64,000 bases of DNA from Candidatus Bathyanammoxibius amoris (GCA_024451685.1 JAMXCW010000003.1:124001-188000), one strand, 5' to 3'; positions 44,439 to 52,776 are shown, counted from the stretch's first letter. Made by a program: numbers and translations. Notes: generated from the sequence alone by a model not told the origin.

Positions 44439-45083
44439 ATGACCTGGCTGGACATCGTCTTTATCGCCATTCTCTGTATGGCTGCGGGACTTGGCTTCTG
44501 GAGCGGGCTGATGTGGCAGCTTTACGGCCTGTTTTGTCTGGTGCTGGCATACTTTGCCGGACTGGTCTTGTATGGCATCGTGGCAGGGCCCTTTGAAGAG
44601 GGGCTTGGAGCGGGTACCGCGAGGACAGTGGGGTACGCCTCGGTATTCGTAGCCACCTTTTTGTTAAGCTACGGCCTGGGGATTTTGGCAAGAAGGGTCT
44701 TCCGGCTCCGTCCCGGCAGGGTCAGCAGGGTGCTGGGCCTGTTTCTTGGCCTTTTTCAGGCGTCGCTTGTCTGTGGCGTGGTTGCCGTGAGTCTGGTGTA
44801 CTACAGCAGCGGCAGCGTGAAACAGCTTGCCGAGTCGTCAAAGGTTGTCATGGTGTTTGCCAAGGGCACCCGTTTTCTGACCATCTTTATTCCGGGGGGC
44901 GTTAAGGATGGTTTTGCCACGGTCAGGGAAAAGTCGGATGAGATTGTAGAGGGTGCGAAGAAAAAGGTTGAAGGCGTAAGGATTGAAGACATTAAGAAAC
45001 GGGTTACGGGTGTAACAGGAAGCGTTGAGGGAGAAGAAGAAAAGGTTGAGGAAGCAGAGAAAGGGCCGCAGGGGGAAAAATGA
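44439..45083 (+). CDS. cvpA: CvpA family membrane protein
   Basis: A 214-residue protein with four membrane helices in the first ~135 residues (MTWLDIVFIAILCMAAGLGFWSGLMWQLYGLF at the start is the CvpA hallmark) and a long charged C-terminal tail, nearly all Lys, Glu, Val and Gly after residue 165. CvpA homologues affect colicin V production, membrane integrity and biofilm formation in other bacteria. The last ~60 nt overlap the mnmE frame. Confidence 0.85.
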   Translation: MTWLDIVFIAILCMAAGLGFWSGLMWQLYGLFCLVLAYFAGLVLYGIVAGPFEEGLGAGTARTVGYASVFVATFLLSYGLGILARRVFRLRPGRVSRVLGLFLGLFQASLVCGVVAVSLVYYSSGSVKQLAESSKVVMVFAKGTRFLTIFIPGGVKDGFATVREKSDEIVEGAKKKVEGVRIEDIKKRVTGVTGSVEGEEEKVEEAEKGPQGEK

Positions 45084-46473
45084 TACCATTGCGGCCGTAA
45101 CCACACCGCTCGGTGAAGGTGGTATCGGTGTAATCCAGGTTTCCGGTCCGGATGCGTTGGCGATAGTGGACAGGATTTTCAGGAGAAAAGGGGGCGGCAG
45201 GAAGGTCCGTGGGGCGTCGAGTGGAGAGTTGTTCTATGGCACCGTGGTGGATGCCGTAACCTCCGCGCCGGTTGACGAGGCCCTGGTGAGCATCTGGAGG
45301 TCTGAGGAGAGTCCTACGGGTGAGGACCTTGTAGAGATAAACTGTCACGGCGGTGCCGGGGCGGTGAGAGGCACGCTTGATACAGTTGTTAAGGCCGGGG
45401 CCAGGGTGGGCGTCTGGACGGAGTTTCTGGATCGCGGGCGTGAGAGTGCCAGGATGGATTTTCTCCAGATGGAGGCCCTGGAAGCTCTAGTCAACGCGAA
45501 GACCAGGCTGGAGGTCAAGGTCCTTACGGCTCAATATGAGAAACTACTCTCTCAACGGGTCTTGGACTTCGAGACCGGCATAGACGTTATTGCGGAGACG
45601 ATTAACGGCGGCTCAACCGGCCGGGCGCTACAGAGAAATGTTTCAGACAAGCTTGCCGCGCTTCTCAAGGGCCTGGACGAACTCCTGGACTCGGCCGCGT
45701 TTGGACTGGCCCTCTCAAATCCACAGAAGGTGTCCATAGCCGGCCTGCCTAATGCGGGAAAATCCACGTTGTTCAATAAAATTCTGGGGCAGGAGCGGGC
45801 AATCGTGCATCACCTTCCGGGAACCACCAGGGATTACATCAACGAATATTTCTCTATACGCGGCATTCCCTTCGAACTGCTCGATTCTGCGGGACTCCGG
45901 GAGACGGATGAGCAGGTCGAGAGAAAAGGGGTTGAGAGGGCGCGCCACCTGCACAGGCGGGCTGACAGGATAATCCTGGTACTGGACGGTTCAAGAGATT
46001 TTCGCGAACAAGAATGGGCCCGGATACAGGAGCTTGCCTTTGACCGTGGCGTTTATAAAGAAAAGATAATAACCGTTGTCAACAAGATAGACCTGGGCGT
46101 CATGCTTGATACGGAAAGGCTCGCCGCGATGCTTGATGGTCCTATCTGCCATATCTCAGCCCTGAAGGGCACGGGGCTTGATTCACTTGAAAAGATGATT
46201 GTCGGCGAATTATTCGACGAGTATATAGATTGTTATGAGACCGGTAAACCAAAAGCCCCCGTGGTATTCACAAACAGGCAGCGGGCAATCCTGTTAGAGG
46301 TGCGAAATATAGTGAGAAAACTTTCCGGGGCGTTTAATGATTCCGGAACGGTTGACGGTGAGTGTCCGGGCGTCATCAGAGAAAAATTGAGGGAACTCCG
46401 CTGCGGCGACGGATACAAAGGCCATCAAGAGATTCCCGACAGAGTAATGCCCGCAATGGGTGTGATGGATTAA
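45025..46473 (+). CDS. mnmE: Divergent tRNA modification GTPase MnmE (TrmE)
   Basis: MnmE with MnmG installs (carboxymethyl)aminomethyl groups on U34 of tRNAs. The three-part layout is present: an N-terminal folate-binding domain (NDTIAAVTTPLGEGGIGVIQVSG), a helical domain, and an inserted G domain with GLPNAGKST (G1), GTTRDY (G2), DSAG (G3) and NKIDL (G4). Two oddities stand out. The C-terminus aligns as IPDRVMPAMGVMD where FCIGK-type ends carry the essential Cys, so that Cys is absent. Also, no ATG or GTG precedes NDTIAA. The frame opens at TTG 45025 (AGGAAG upstream), giving a Lys/Arg-rich lead of 18 residues that overlaps cvpA by 59 nt; TTG 45046 is the alternative. The folate-domain motif LNGKLDLTQAEA is also degenerate (ARMDFLQMEALEAL). 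Confidence 0.85.
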   Translation: MREKKKRLRKQRKGRRGKNDTIAAVTTPLGEGGIGVIQVSGPDALAIVDRIFRRKGGGRKVRGASSGELFYGTVVDAVTSAPVDEALVSIWRSEESPTGEDLVEINCHGGAGAVRGTLDTVVKAGARVGVWTEFLDRGRESARMDFLQMEALEALVNAKTRLEVKVLTAQYEKLLSQRVLDFETGIDVIAETINGGSTGRALQRNVSDKLAALLKGLDELLDSAAFGLALSNPQKVSIAGLPNAGKSTLFNKILGQERAIVHHLPGTTRDYINEYFSIRGIPFELLDSAGLRETDEQVERKGVERARHLHRRADRIILVLDGSRDFREQEWARIQELAFDRGVYKEKIITVVNKIDLGVMLDTERLAAMLDGPICHISALKGTGLDSLEKMIVGELFDEYIDCYETGKPKAPVVFTNRQRAILLEVRNIVRKLSGAFNDSGTVDGECPGVIREKLRELRCGDGYKGHQEIPDRVMPAMGVMD

Positions 46474-46524
46474 TGTAACGTTTACCCACGTTCTGTTGTT
46501 TGCAGAGGGATATTAGAGGCTGCC

Positions 46525-47250
46525 GTGAGTACCCAGATAAAGGCGTCGAAGAAGCTTGGGTATCTGATACTGAACTACATGCTCGGCGTGGACGTCCCCG
46601 AGGAAAGCACCTTCGGCAATATGTTCTCCAAAGAGATTGCCGAGAGGCTTGACCGCGTGCAGAGGATAAGGAATTTCAGGCACGTTATGCACAGGCTGCT
46701 CAAGCAGGGCGAACCGGGGGCATGGGCCGAGGTAGACGTCGCGTCGAGAATAAAGCGCGCGGGTTACTACGTAGAATTCTCCTCCCCGAAGGCACCGGAG
46801 ACAAACCCGGACCTCATTGTAAAGATAAGGCGTGAGAAGGTATTGTTTGAGGTAATATACCTGCAACGCCCGACCGGCCGCGGTAAGCGCCTCTCCGAGG
46901 CGAACAGGATAAAGAGGGCCGTTGACAACAAGGTGAAACAACTGCCCGATTATCATAAGGGCGTGATAGTCATCTACGACAGGGACGTCTCCACCAGCGA
47001 CCTTTCCCCGTCGCTGGTCAGAGAGGTTAAGAAGAAGATTGCCAGATACCCGAACGTTATGGCTGTAGCCGTTGTAAAGCCGCTCTTTAAACGCGGGGGC
47101 ACCAGCAAGATAGACGGCAAAAAGGCCTATGTTATGTCAAGGCAGGTGTTCAGGGGCGTGTATTCAAGATATACCCTGATAGTCAAGGGGGAGGATACAG
47201 ACACCAGGGTATTCAGGTCAGTCCGCGACGTCCTCTGCCGCAGGTTTTAG
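46525..47250 (+). CDS. Conserved hypothetical protein with PD-(D/E)xK nuclease-like core
   Basis: A 241-residue soluble protein starting at GTG. I recognise no named family. The middle shows a beta-hairpin run, NPDLIVKIRREKVLFEVIYLQ, like the core of restriction-endonuclease-fold proteins (PD...(D/E)xK), but the second motif reads E-V-I, so the catalytic Lys is not in the canonical place. The rest is basic and helical (RGKRLSEANRIKRAVDNKVKQL; KKKIARYPNVMAV), which would suit nucleic-acid binding. It sits 51 bp after mnmE and converges with glyQ. Inference only. Confidence 0.55.
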   Translation: MSTQIKASKKLGYLILNYMLGVDVPEESTFGNMFSKEIAERLDRVQRIRNFRHVMHRLLKQGEPGAWAEVDVASRIKRAGYYVEFSSPKAPETNPDLIVKIRREKVLFEVIYLQRPTGRGKRLSEANRIKRAVDNKVKQLPDYHKGVIVIYDRDVSTSDLSPSLVREVKKKIARYPNVMAVAVVKPLFKRGGTSKIDGKKAYVMSRQVFRGVYSRYTLIVKGEDTDTRVFRSVRDVLCRRF

Positions 47251-47378
47251 CAAGTGCGGTGTGCCGGAGGCAGACCTGCCCCAATAGCAGACAACGAGGT
47301 TTACCTTGTTGATGAGGTTAAAGAGGCTTTATCGCGAATTTAAAGGCAGTTCTCTGAAATGGCGGGTGGGTTGATGCC

Positions 47379-48275
47379 CTACTTCTTCAGCAGCGGCCAA
47401 CCCTGTTCTTCTCTCAGTTTGTAATAACCCTCGGCGCAGCGTCTGGCAAGACCCCTGACCCTTGCGATGTAACGGGTGCGCTGGGCGACGCCGATGGCCT
47501 TTCTTGCGTCGAGCACGTTGAAGGTGTGGGAACACTTGAGCATGTAGTCATAGGCGGGTAATACAAGGCCCTTATCCAGGAGTTTTTTCGCCTCCCGCTC
47601 GTACGTGTCGAAGAGTTTAAGGTGCATCGGCACGTCGGCCTCTTCAAAGTTGTAGGCCGAGAACTCTACCTCGTCCTGGTGGTGGACGTCCCCGTAGGTG
47701 AGGCCGTCGGACCACTGCAGGTCAAAGACCGACTCCTTCTTCTGGATGAACATCGCTATCCGCTCAAGACCATACGTAAGCTCCAGCGATATTGGCTCAA
47801 GCTCTATGCCGCCCACCTGCTGGAAATAGGTAAACTGCGTTATCTCAAGCCCGTCTATCCAGACCTCCCAGCCCAACCCGGTAGCGCCGAGGGTGGGAGA
47901 CTCCCAGTCGTCTTCCACAAAGCGCACGTCGTGGCCCACAAGGTCTATGCCCAGATCCTTCAGGCTGTCCAGGTAAATCTGCTGTGAGTCTTCGGGTGCG
48001 GGTTTGAGGACCACCTGGAACTGGTAGTAGTGTTGAAGGCGGTTGGGGTTATCTCCATAGCGGCCGTCTGCGGGCCTGCGGCTGGGTTCTACGTAGGCCG
48101 CCTTCCAGGGTTCCGGCCCCAGAGACCTCAGAAACGTGGCCGGGTTGAACGTCCCGGCACCCACCTCGACGTCATAGGGCTGCATCAGCAGGCACCCGCG
48201 CTGGGTCCAGTAGTTCTGGAGCCGGAGAATAATCTCCTGAAAGCTCAGCGCGCGTTTTTCTACTTTCTTGCGCAA
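47379..48275 (-). CDS. glyQ: Glycyl-tRNA synthetase alpha subunit GlyQ
   Basis: A 298-residue class II synthetase alpha chain. The first ~150 residues are almost diagnostic: [41 protein letters not shown], then [28 protein letters not shown]. Further on come [29 protein letters not shown] and [12 protein letters not shown] choose TTG 48275, four nt after an AAAGGTGG Shine-Dalgarno, giving the usual family length; it overlaps the moaB-like stop by 16 nt. An ATG at 48341 would add 22 residues within that gene. The beta subunit GlyS is not in the window, although glyQ and glyS are commonly adjacent. Confidence 0.95.
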   Translation of the reverse strand: MRKKVEKRALSFQEIILRLQNYWTQRGCLLMQPYDVEVGAGTFNPATFLRSLGPEPWKAAYVEPSRRPADGRYGDNPNRLQHYYQFQVVLKPAPEDSQQIYLDSLKDLGIDLVGHDVRFVEDDWESPTLGATGLGWEVWIDGLEITQFTYFQQVGGIELEPISLELTYGLERIAMFIQKKESVFDLQWSDGLTYGDVHHQDEVEFSAYNFEEADVPMHLKLFDTYEREAKKLLDKGLVLPAYDYMLKCSHTFNVLDARKAIGVAQRTRYIARVRGLARRCAEGYYKLREEQGWPLLKK

Positions 48276-48811
48276 TCGTCCACCTTTCCCTGGATTACCT
48301 CGATGGTGTGTGGAATCACCGGCAGTATGACCCGCAGGCACTCCTCGACGGCCTTCGGGCTCCCCGGCAGGTTAACGATGAGGCATTGTCCCGCCACCCC
48401 TGCGACGGCGCGTGTGCCCATGGCCCGCGGCGTGACCTTGAGGCTCTCCATCCGCATGGCCTCGGTATAGCCCGGCAGTTCTTTTTCTATTACCGCGCGG
48501 GTCGCCTCAGGGGTAACGTCCCTCGGCGAAACACCCGTGCCCCCGGTCGTGAGTATCAGGTTCACCTCGTCCTTCCACTCATTAAGCCTTTCTGTAATAA
48601 TCTCTGCCTCGTCGGGTATTATGTCGTAAAGAGGCACTTCTGCGCCTATCTCGGCCAAGAGCTGTCTGATAACCTGCCCGCTCTCGTCTTCTCTCTCACC
48701 CCTGGAACCTTTATCGCTCATCGTCAGGATGGCCGCCTTAATAGCGACTTTGGCGTGTCCATGATGTTCGTGGCCATGACCATGTTTATGATTATGTTGG
48801 TGTGAGTTCAA
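48260..48811 (-). CDS. MogA/MoaB-type molybdopterin adenylyltransferase with His-rich N-terminus
   Basis: A 183-residue protein. Residues 23-170 are a MoaB/Mog domain: [56 protein letters not shown], and [16 protein letters not shown]. These bind molybdopterin and adenylylate it before MoeA inserts metal. The first 20 residues are [14 protein letters not shown]-type, a run of His that could bind Ni, Zn or Mo-delivery metals. The stop overlaps the glyQ start and a MOSC gene lies 18 bp upstream, so these three may be cotranscribed. Confidence 0.88.
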   Translation of the reverse strand: MNSHQHNHKHGHGHEHHGHAKVAIKAAILTMSDKGSRGEREDESGQVIRQLLAEIGAEVPLYDIIPDEAEIITERLNEWKDEVNLILTTGGTGVSPRDVTPEATRAVIEKELPGYTEAMRMESLKVTPRAMGTRAVAGVAGQCLIVNLPGSPKAVEECLRVILPVIPHTIEVIQGKVDDCARK

Positions 48812-48829
48812 AAATCCCCTCCGTGCAGC

Positions 48830-49282
48830 CTAATCGAGTATCTTTACCTGATCACCGACCCGCACAATCCCGCCGGCCAGTACCGTACTGAAAATACCCT
48901 CCTTGGGCATAATACAGTCCCCGGCCTTGTAATATATGGCACAGCGGTCGTGACACTCCTTGCCAATCTGGGTTATTTCCAGGAGGGCGTCATTACCCAG
49001 TTTCAGTCTTGTACCGGGTTTCAGGCGCTTAATGTCCAGCCCCTCGGTTACGATGTTCTCGCCAAAATCGCCTGAGTCTATGTCGAGCCCCTTTTGCCTC
49101 ATTTTGTCGGCGCTTTCAAGCGCCAGAAAGCTTACCTGGCGGTGGCCGGGTCCCGCGTGGGCGTCGCTCTCGATACCATGGTCCTCAATGAGTTTAACCT
49201 CGCCGACATCCACCTTCTGTGTACCCTTCTTCTGGCTTATACAGACGGCCACTACCCGTCCTGTCTTATTACCTTTGGTCAT
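48830..49282 (-). CDS. MOSC domain protein
   Basis: A 150-residue MOSC (Mo-cofactor sulfurase C-terminal) protein, family of small molybdenum/sulfur-handling proteins. DHGIESDAHAGPGHRQVSFLALE and DSGDFGENIVTEGLDIKRLKPGTRLKLGNDALLEITQIGKECHDRCAIYY contain the conserved Asp/His/Cys positions. I use ATG 49282 (AAGGA upstream, M-T-K-G-N-K start) instead of an in-frame start at 49366. Located directly upstream of the MogA-like gene; presumably part of a molybdenum-cofactor unit. Confidence 0.88.
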   Translation of the reverse strand: MTKGNKTGRVVAVCISQKKGTQKVDVGEVKLIEDHGIESDAHAGPGHRQVSFLALESADKMRQKGLDIDSGDFGENIVTEGLDIKRLKPGTRLKLGNDALLEITQIGKECHDRCAIYYKAGDCIMPKEGIFSTVLAGGIVRVGDQVKILD

Positions 49283-49513
49283 GATAAACGTCCTTAAAAC
49301 AAGGGACTTACTATGGGAATATATCACGAACCCACGGCAAAGGTCAAGCAAGGAGACTGTCGGCATGCGGGTGAGGATAGTGCCGGCGAAATTGCGTTTG
49401 ACTGCAGGTTCTTTTGAGATATACTTTTATGAGGGCTGTTTGGAAGAAGGAAAGCCCTTAAGACATGGTTTAACCCGGCCGGGCAGCAGGGTCTTGACTG
49501 CTGCCTTAATTTT

Positions 49514-49542
49514 TTGCGTCCCGGCTTATTTCATGCTATTAT
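49514..49542 (+). promoter_or_regulatory. Promoter placing the serA transcript start at its ATG
   Basis: TTGCGT (49514-49519) and TATTAT (49537-49542) are 17 bp apart. Transcription would start about 7-8 nt after the -10, at 49549-49550, which is the serA ATG itself. No Shine-Dalgarno is visible before that ATG. Confidence 0.5.
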
Positions 49543-49549
49543 CTCTACT

Positions 49550-51163
49550 ATGGCAATAGAAACGCTTAACAATACGAGGGTGCTGATAGCAGACAACCTG
49601 CCTGATGTGTGTGATGATATCATGAAAAAGGCGGGTATAAAGGTGGTGAAGAAGCCTCACCTGTCTCCCGACGAGCTCAGGGAGGAGATTAAGGACTTCG
49701 AGGGTGTGATAGTCCGCAGTCGGGCGAGGTTAACGGGGGACGTCCTTGGTTCCGCGGCGAAGTTGCGTGCCGTGTGCAGGGCTGGCGTAGGGATTGACAA
49801 TGTGGACATGGCAGCCGCCACCAAAAAGGGTGTGGTGGTAATGAATACCCCCGAGGGCAACACCATTTCAACTGCTGAGCACACAATCGGTCTGATATTT
49901 GCCCTGGCCCGGAAGCTGTGCCAGGCGCACCAGTCGCTCAAAGCGGGCGAGTGGGAGCGTAAGAAGTTCGTTGGTGCTCAGGTCATGGGGAAGACACTCG
50001 GGGTTGTTGGTCTGGGGCGGATTGGGCGCGAGGTGGTGAAGCGTGCGGCCGCGCTTGGGATGAAGGTGCTTGCCTATGACCCGTATGTTTCTCCTGAGAT
50101 AGCGGACCAGTACCCCATACAGAAGGTGGATAAACTTGATGACCTGTTAAGGCAGTCTGATTTCATAACCATCCACGTTCCACTCAACAATTCCACAAGG
50201 AATATGATAGCGAAACGGGAGTTTGACGTCATGAAGCAGGGTGTGGCGCTGATAAACTGTGCCAGGGGTGGAATAGTAGTGGAGCAGGACCTTTACGACG
50301 CGGTCAGTTCGGGTAAGGTGGCGGGTGCCGCGCTTGACGTGTTTGAAGTGGAGCCGCCGACGGGGAATAAGCTGCTTGAGCTGGAGCAGGTCATAGCCAC
50401 ACCGCATCTTGGCGCCCAGACCAGCGAGGCACAGACGGCGGTTGCGGTAGAGGCCGCCGAGCAGATGGTGGACGCGCTGCGGGGCAGGGTCTTCCGCAAC
50501 GCCCTTAATCTGCCTGCCAGCAGCCCCGACGAGTTTGACCAGCTGCGCCCGTTTATGGACTTTACCGAGAGGATGGGTTCCTTCCTCATGCAGTTGACGG
50601 ATTGCGGGGTGCATTCCGTGTCGCTCATCTATGCGGGGGAAATAGCCAAGAAGAACACTCGCCTTGTAACCGACAGCTTTCTTGTGGGGCTGCTCAAGCC
50701 CTGCGTGGATGAGGGCGCCAACCTGGTAAGCGCACCTATCCTGGCCATGGAAAAGGGCATAGAAGTCTCGGTTACTACCAGCAGTACCTGCGGGAATTTT
50801 ACGAATCTGATTACCGCCGGCGTCAAAACCGCTAAGATGGAAAGCGCCATCACCGGCGCCATATTTGACAGGGGTGACGCCCGCGTGGTGAGTATCGACG
50901 GTTACAACGTTGAGGCCTTCCTGGAGGGCACGATGCTGGTCATCATTGCCAAGGACCGGCCAAAACTGGTCGGCAGTGTCGGCTCAATGCTGGGCGACAG
51001 GGGAATAAACATAGCAAGGATGGCCTTCGGCAGGAAGCTGGTCGACGGTGAGAGCATCGCCATTTTGATAATAAACCTCGATGGGCCGGTATCAAGAGAG
51101 CTGGAGATCGATATAAACAACCTTGAGGGCATAGATTCCGCCAGGCTGGTGTTTCTGGACTAA
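49550..51163 (+). CDS. serA: D-3-phosphoglycerate dehydrogenase SerA (ASB and ACT domains)
   Basis: A 537-residue long-form SerA, the first step of serine synthesis from 3-phosphoglycerate. Domains in order: catalytic substrate-binding (1-100 and 290-320), NAD-binding Rossmann (GKTLGVVGLGRIGREVVKRAA, 146-166), then ASB and a C-terminal ACT domain (VIIAKDRPKLVGSVGSMLGDRGINIARMAFGRK). The catalytic residues lie in LINCARGGIV (Arg), a Glu region, and ATPHLGAQT (His). The start ATG 49550 gives MAIETLNNTRVLIADN; an ATG-like start at 49514 lies in the promoter. Serine can inhibit via the ACT domain in other long-form enzymes. It shares 3-phosphoglycerate with the glycosylglycerate operon at 32804. 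Confidence 0.95.
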   Translation: MAIETLNNTRVLIADNLPDVCDDIMKKAGIKVVKKPHLSPDELREEIKDFEGVIVRSRARLTGDVLGSAAKLRAVCRAGVGIDNVDMAAATKKGVVVMNTPEGNTISTAEHTIGLIFALARKLCQAHQSLKAGEWERKKFVGAQVMGKTLGVVGLGRIGREVVKRAAALGMKVLAYDPYVSPEIADQYPIQKVDKLDDLLRQSDFITIHVPLNNSTRNMIAKREFDVMKQGVALINCARGGIVVEQDLYDAVSSGKVAGAALDVFEVEPPTGNKLLELEQVIATPHLGAQTSEAQTAVAVEAAEQMVDALRGRVFRNALNLPASSPDEFDQLRPFMDFTERMGSFLMQLTDCGVHSVSLIYAGEIAKKNTRLVTDSFLVGLLKPCVDEGANLVSAPILAMEKGIEVSVTTSSTCGNFTNLITAGVKTAKMESAITGAIFDRGDARVVSIDGYNVEAFLEGTMLVIIAKDRPKLVGSVGSMLGDRGINIARMAFGRKLVDGESIAILIINLDGPVSRELEIDINNLEGIDSARLVFLD

Positions 51164-51891
51164 ATGCCTGCTTTCAAGCGTTCTGCCTCGAATTCCGGGA
51201 GGCCCGCCTCAATAATCTTCTTCGATGCGCTTTCTATATCATATTCAAGACGCTTGAAGCTTATTGTCTGGTCATCTGTGTCATAGAGCACGTAACATGC
51301 CCTGGGGTCCTGGTCTCTGGGCTGCCCCACGCTTCCGGCGTTTATTATAGCCTGTTTCACGCCCTTCAGACTCACCACCTCTTTATTCTCAGTGCGCAGC
51401 GCGTCGTCATCCTTGATGATTACTAAAGGGACGTGGGAGTGGCCTATAAAACAGGTGCGTGTTTGAAGGGCGGCAAGGCAGAGTTCCGCCTCCCGGTACG
51501 TCTGGAGATAATGGAACTGCTCCGGCTGATAGAGTGTGCCATGCACAAGTGTAATATCTTCTTTTTCTAATTCTATGACAAGGGGCAAGTTGGACAGGAA
51601 ATCCTTGTCTTCACTGCTCAGGTGTTTTCTTGTCCACAATGCCGCCTCTTTCGCGTGTGGGTTAAAGTAGTTTATATCCATCTTCCCGACGGCGGCGTAG
51701 TCGTGGTTACCCGCTGCGATGGTCCCGGTCAGCTTTCTCAGGGTGGCGAGGCACCTGGAAGGTTCGGCGGCGTAGCCCACCACGTCCCCGATACTCAGAA
51801 TCTTTTCGGCCCCTGTTTCTTTTATGTCTTTCAGAACGGTGTCCAGGGCTTCGAAGTTGCTGTGTATGTCACCAAGTACGGCGTAGAGCAG
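51160..51891 (-). CDS. Metallophosphoesterase (YfcE/MJ0936-like) with probable CTG start
   Basis: A 243-residue calcineurin-like phosphoesterase. The N-terminal block LLYAVLGDIHSNFEALDTVL has the metal site D-x-H, SIGDVVGYAAEP supplies the second Asp, and AAGNHDYAAVGK gives the GNHD motif. IELEKEDITLVHGTL and FIGHSHVPL supply the later His ligands. The block before GDVVGY is only coded if translation begins upstream of the first ATG/GTG. A stop codon lies at 51903-51901, leaving GAG-AAC-ATC-CTG-CTC as candidates; CTG 51891 stands 6 nt after AGGAG, the best position. A GTG at 51783 would lack the first metal ligands. Substrate unknown; phosphodiester. Confidence 0.8.
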   Translation of the reverse strand: MLYAVLGDIHSNFEALDTVLKDIKETGAEKILSIGDVVGYAAEPSRCLATLRKLTGTIAAGNHDYAAVGKMDINYFNPHAKEAALWTRKHLSSEDKDFLSNLPLVIELEKEDITLVHGTLYQPEQFHYLQTYREAELCLAALQTRTCFIGHSHVPLVIIKDDDALRTENKEVVSLKGVKQAIINAGSVGQPRDQDPRACYVLYDTDDQTISFKRLEYDIESASKKIIEAGLPEFEAERLKAGI

Positions 51892-52035
51892 GATGTTCTC
51901 CTAGTAATTAGTTACGCATGATAAACACCAGAATGGAGGGACAGGAACGGCCATTTCATGTAGACCTCAAGAATGTGTCTTTAGGGCAGGGATGATGTCG
52001 TCTAAAGACTGTGTTAAAGTGTACAAGGCAGCAGG

Positions 52036-52614
52036 TTATTCGGTGGTGGAGATGTAGCTCATCCTCAGGTCATAGAGCAGGCCCTGAAGATATTTCTCCT
52101 CCTCCTGTGTTAGATTGCCCCGCGTCTTCTCCTCTATCATTTTAAGGGTGTCTATTGTATACTTGGCCTGGTCCCGGTTTATTGCCTTCTGCTTGGTGAA
52201 GGGGTTTTCTATCTGACCGAGGGCGATAAGGGTCTGTGAGGCAAGCCCGGAGACAAAGAGCATAAAGTTGGGCTCTGGGATGTGAGGGCGGGTGCCTTCT
52301 TGCCTGGCTTCTTTTTTCTCCTGCTGGGCTTGTTCCTTCCATTCCTGGTCTATTGTCTTCTTTTCTTCCCGCGCCGGTTCTTCCGCTGGAGTGGGTCTGT
52401 CCTGGGCCTTTTCTTCAACCTTTTTCTCTTCACGAGCCACATCTTCTTGTGGCGCCTGCTTCTGTTCCTGCTGCTTTGCGGAGGCCTTCTTTTCTTCTCG
52501 CGGCTGTTCTTGTTGTAGAACCTGCTCGTCTTGAGCCTTTTCTACCCGCACGTTTTTTTTCTGTTTAGGTTGTTTCTTATGGACCTTCTTTACAGACTTT
52601 TTTGCCTTAGCCAT
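52036..52614 (-). CDS. Lys/Glu/Gln-rich protein with C-terminal DUF1844 domain
   Basis: A 192-residue protein in two parts. Residues 1-115 are low complexity and highly charged (KKSVKKVHKKQPKQKKN at the start, later QEQ/EEKK runs), expected to be disordered and perhaps nucleic-acid-binding. Residues ~118-192 are a DUF1844 domain: NFMLFVSGLASQTLIALGQIENP followed by DQAKYTIDTLKMIEEKTRGNLTQEEEKYLQGLLYDLRMSYI. DUF1844 is a short helical domain found in several Gram-negative phyla; its role is unknown. It stands alone between the metallophosphoesterase and the pyrG gene. Confidence 0.8.
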   Translation of the reverse strand: MAKAKKSVKKVHKKQPKQKKNVRVEKAQDEQVLQQEQPREEKKASAKQQEQKQAPQEDVAREEKKVEEKAQDRPTPAEEPAREEKKTIDQEWKEQAQQEKKEARQEGTRPHIPEPNFMLFVSGLASQTLIALGQIENPFTKQKAINRDQAKYTIDTLKMIEEKTRGNLTQEEEKYLQGLLYDLRMSYISTTE

Positions 52615-52683
52615 ATTTGAACCTCTGCCGGCGTTTTTTTATAGCCGCACGGTGCGTCCAGACTAACCTTCTGTTGGTTAAAC

Positions 52684-52776
52684 GTGGCAGCGAGCTGCCA
52701 CGCTACATAGAAAATGCTACTAACAACAAGTAGGAATCTGCGTATAACTTGCCGGACAGGTTTAAAAACCTGTTCC
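52684..52776. repeat. Two dispersed-type palindromes downstream of pyrG
   Basis: GTGGCAGC-GA-GCTGCCAC (52684-52701, 8-2-8 perfect) is followed by GCTACAT, and ACAGGTTT-AA-AAACCTGT (52756-52773, 8-2-8 perfect) follows 55 bp later within GGACAGG...CCTGTTCC. Their regular size and common CACGCTACAT / CCTAC flanks resemble REP-like units. They may also terminate pyrG transcription. Confidence 0.45.

Noticed and set aside
47251-47378. Remnant of glyS after glyQ.
   Set aside because: The 128 bp after glyQ gives no glyS-like peptide in any frame.
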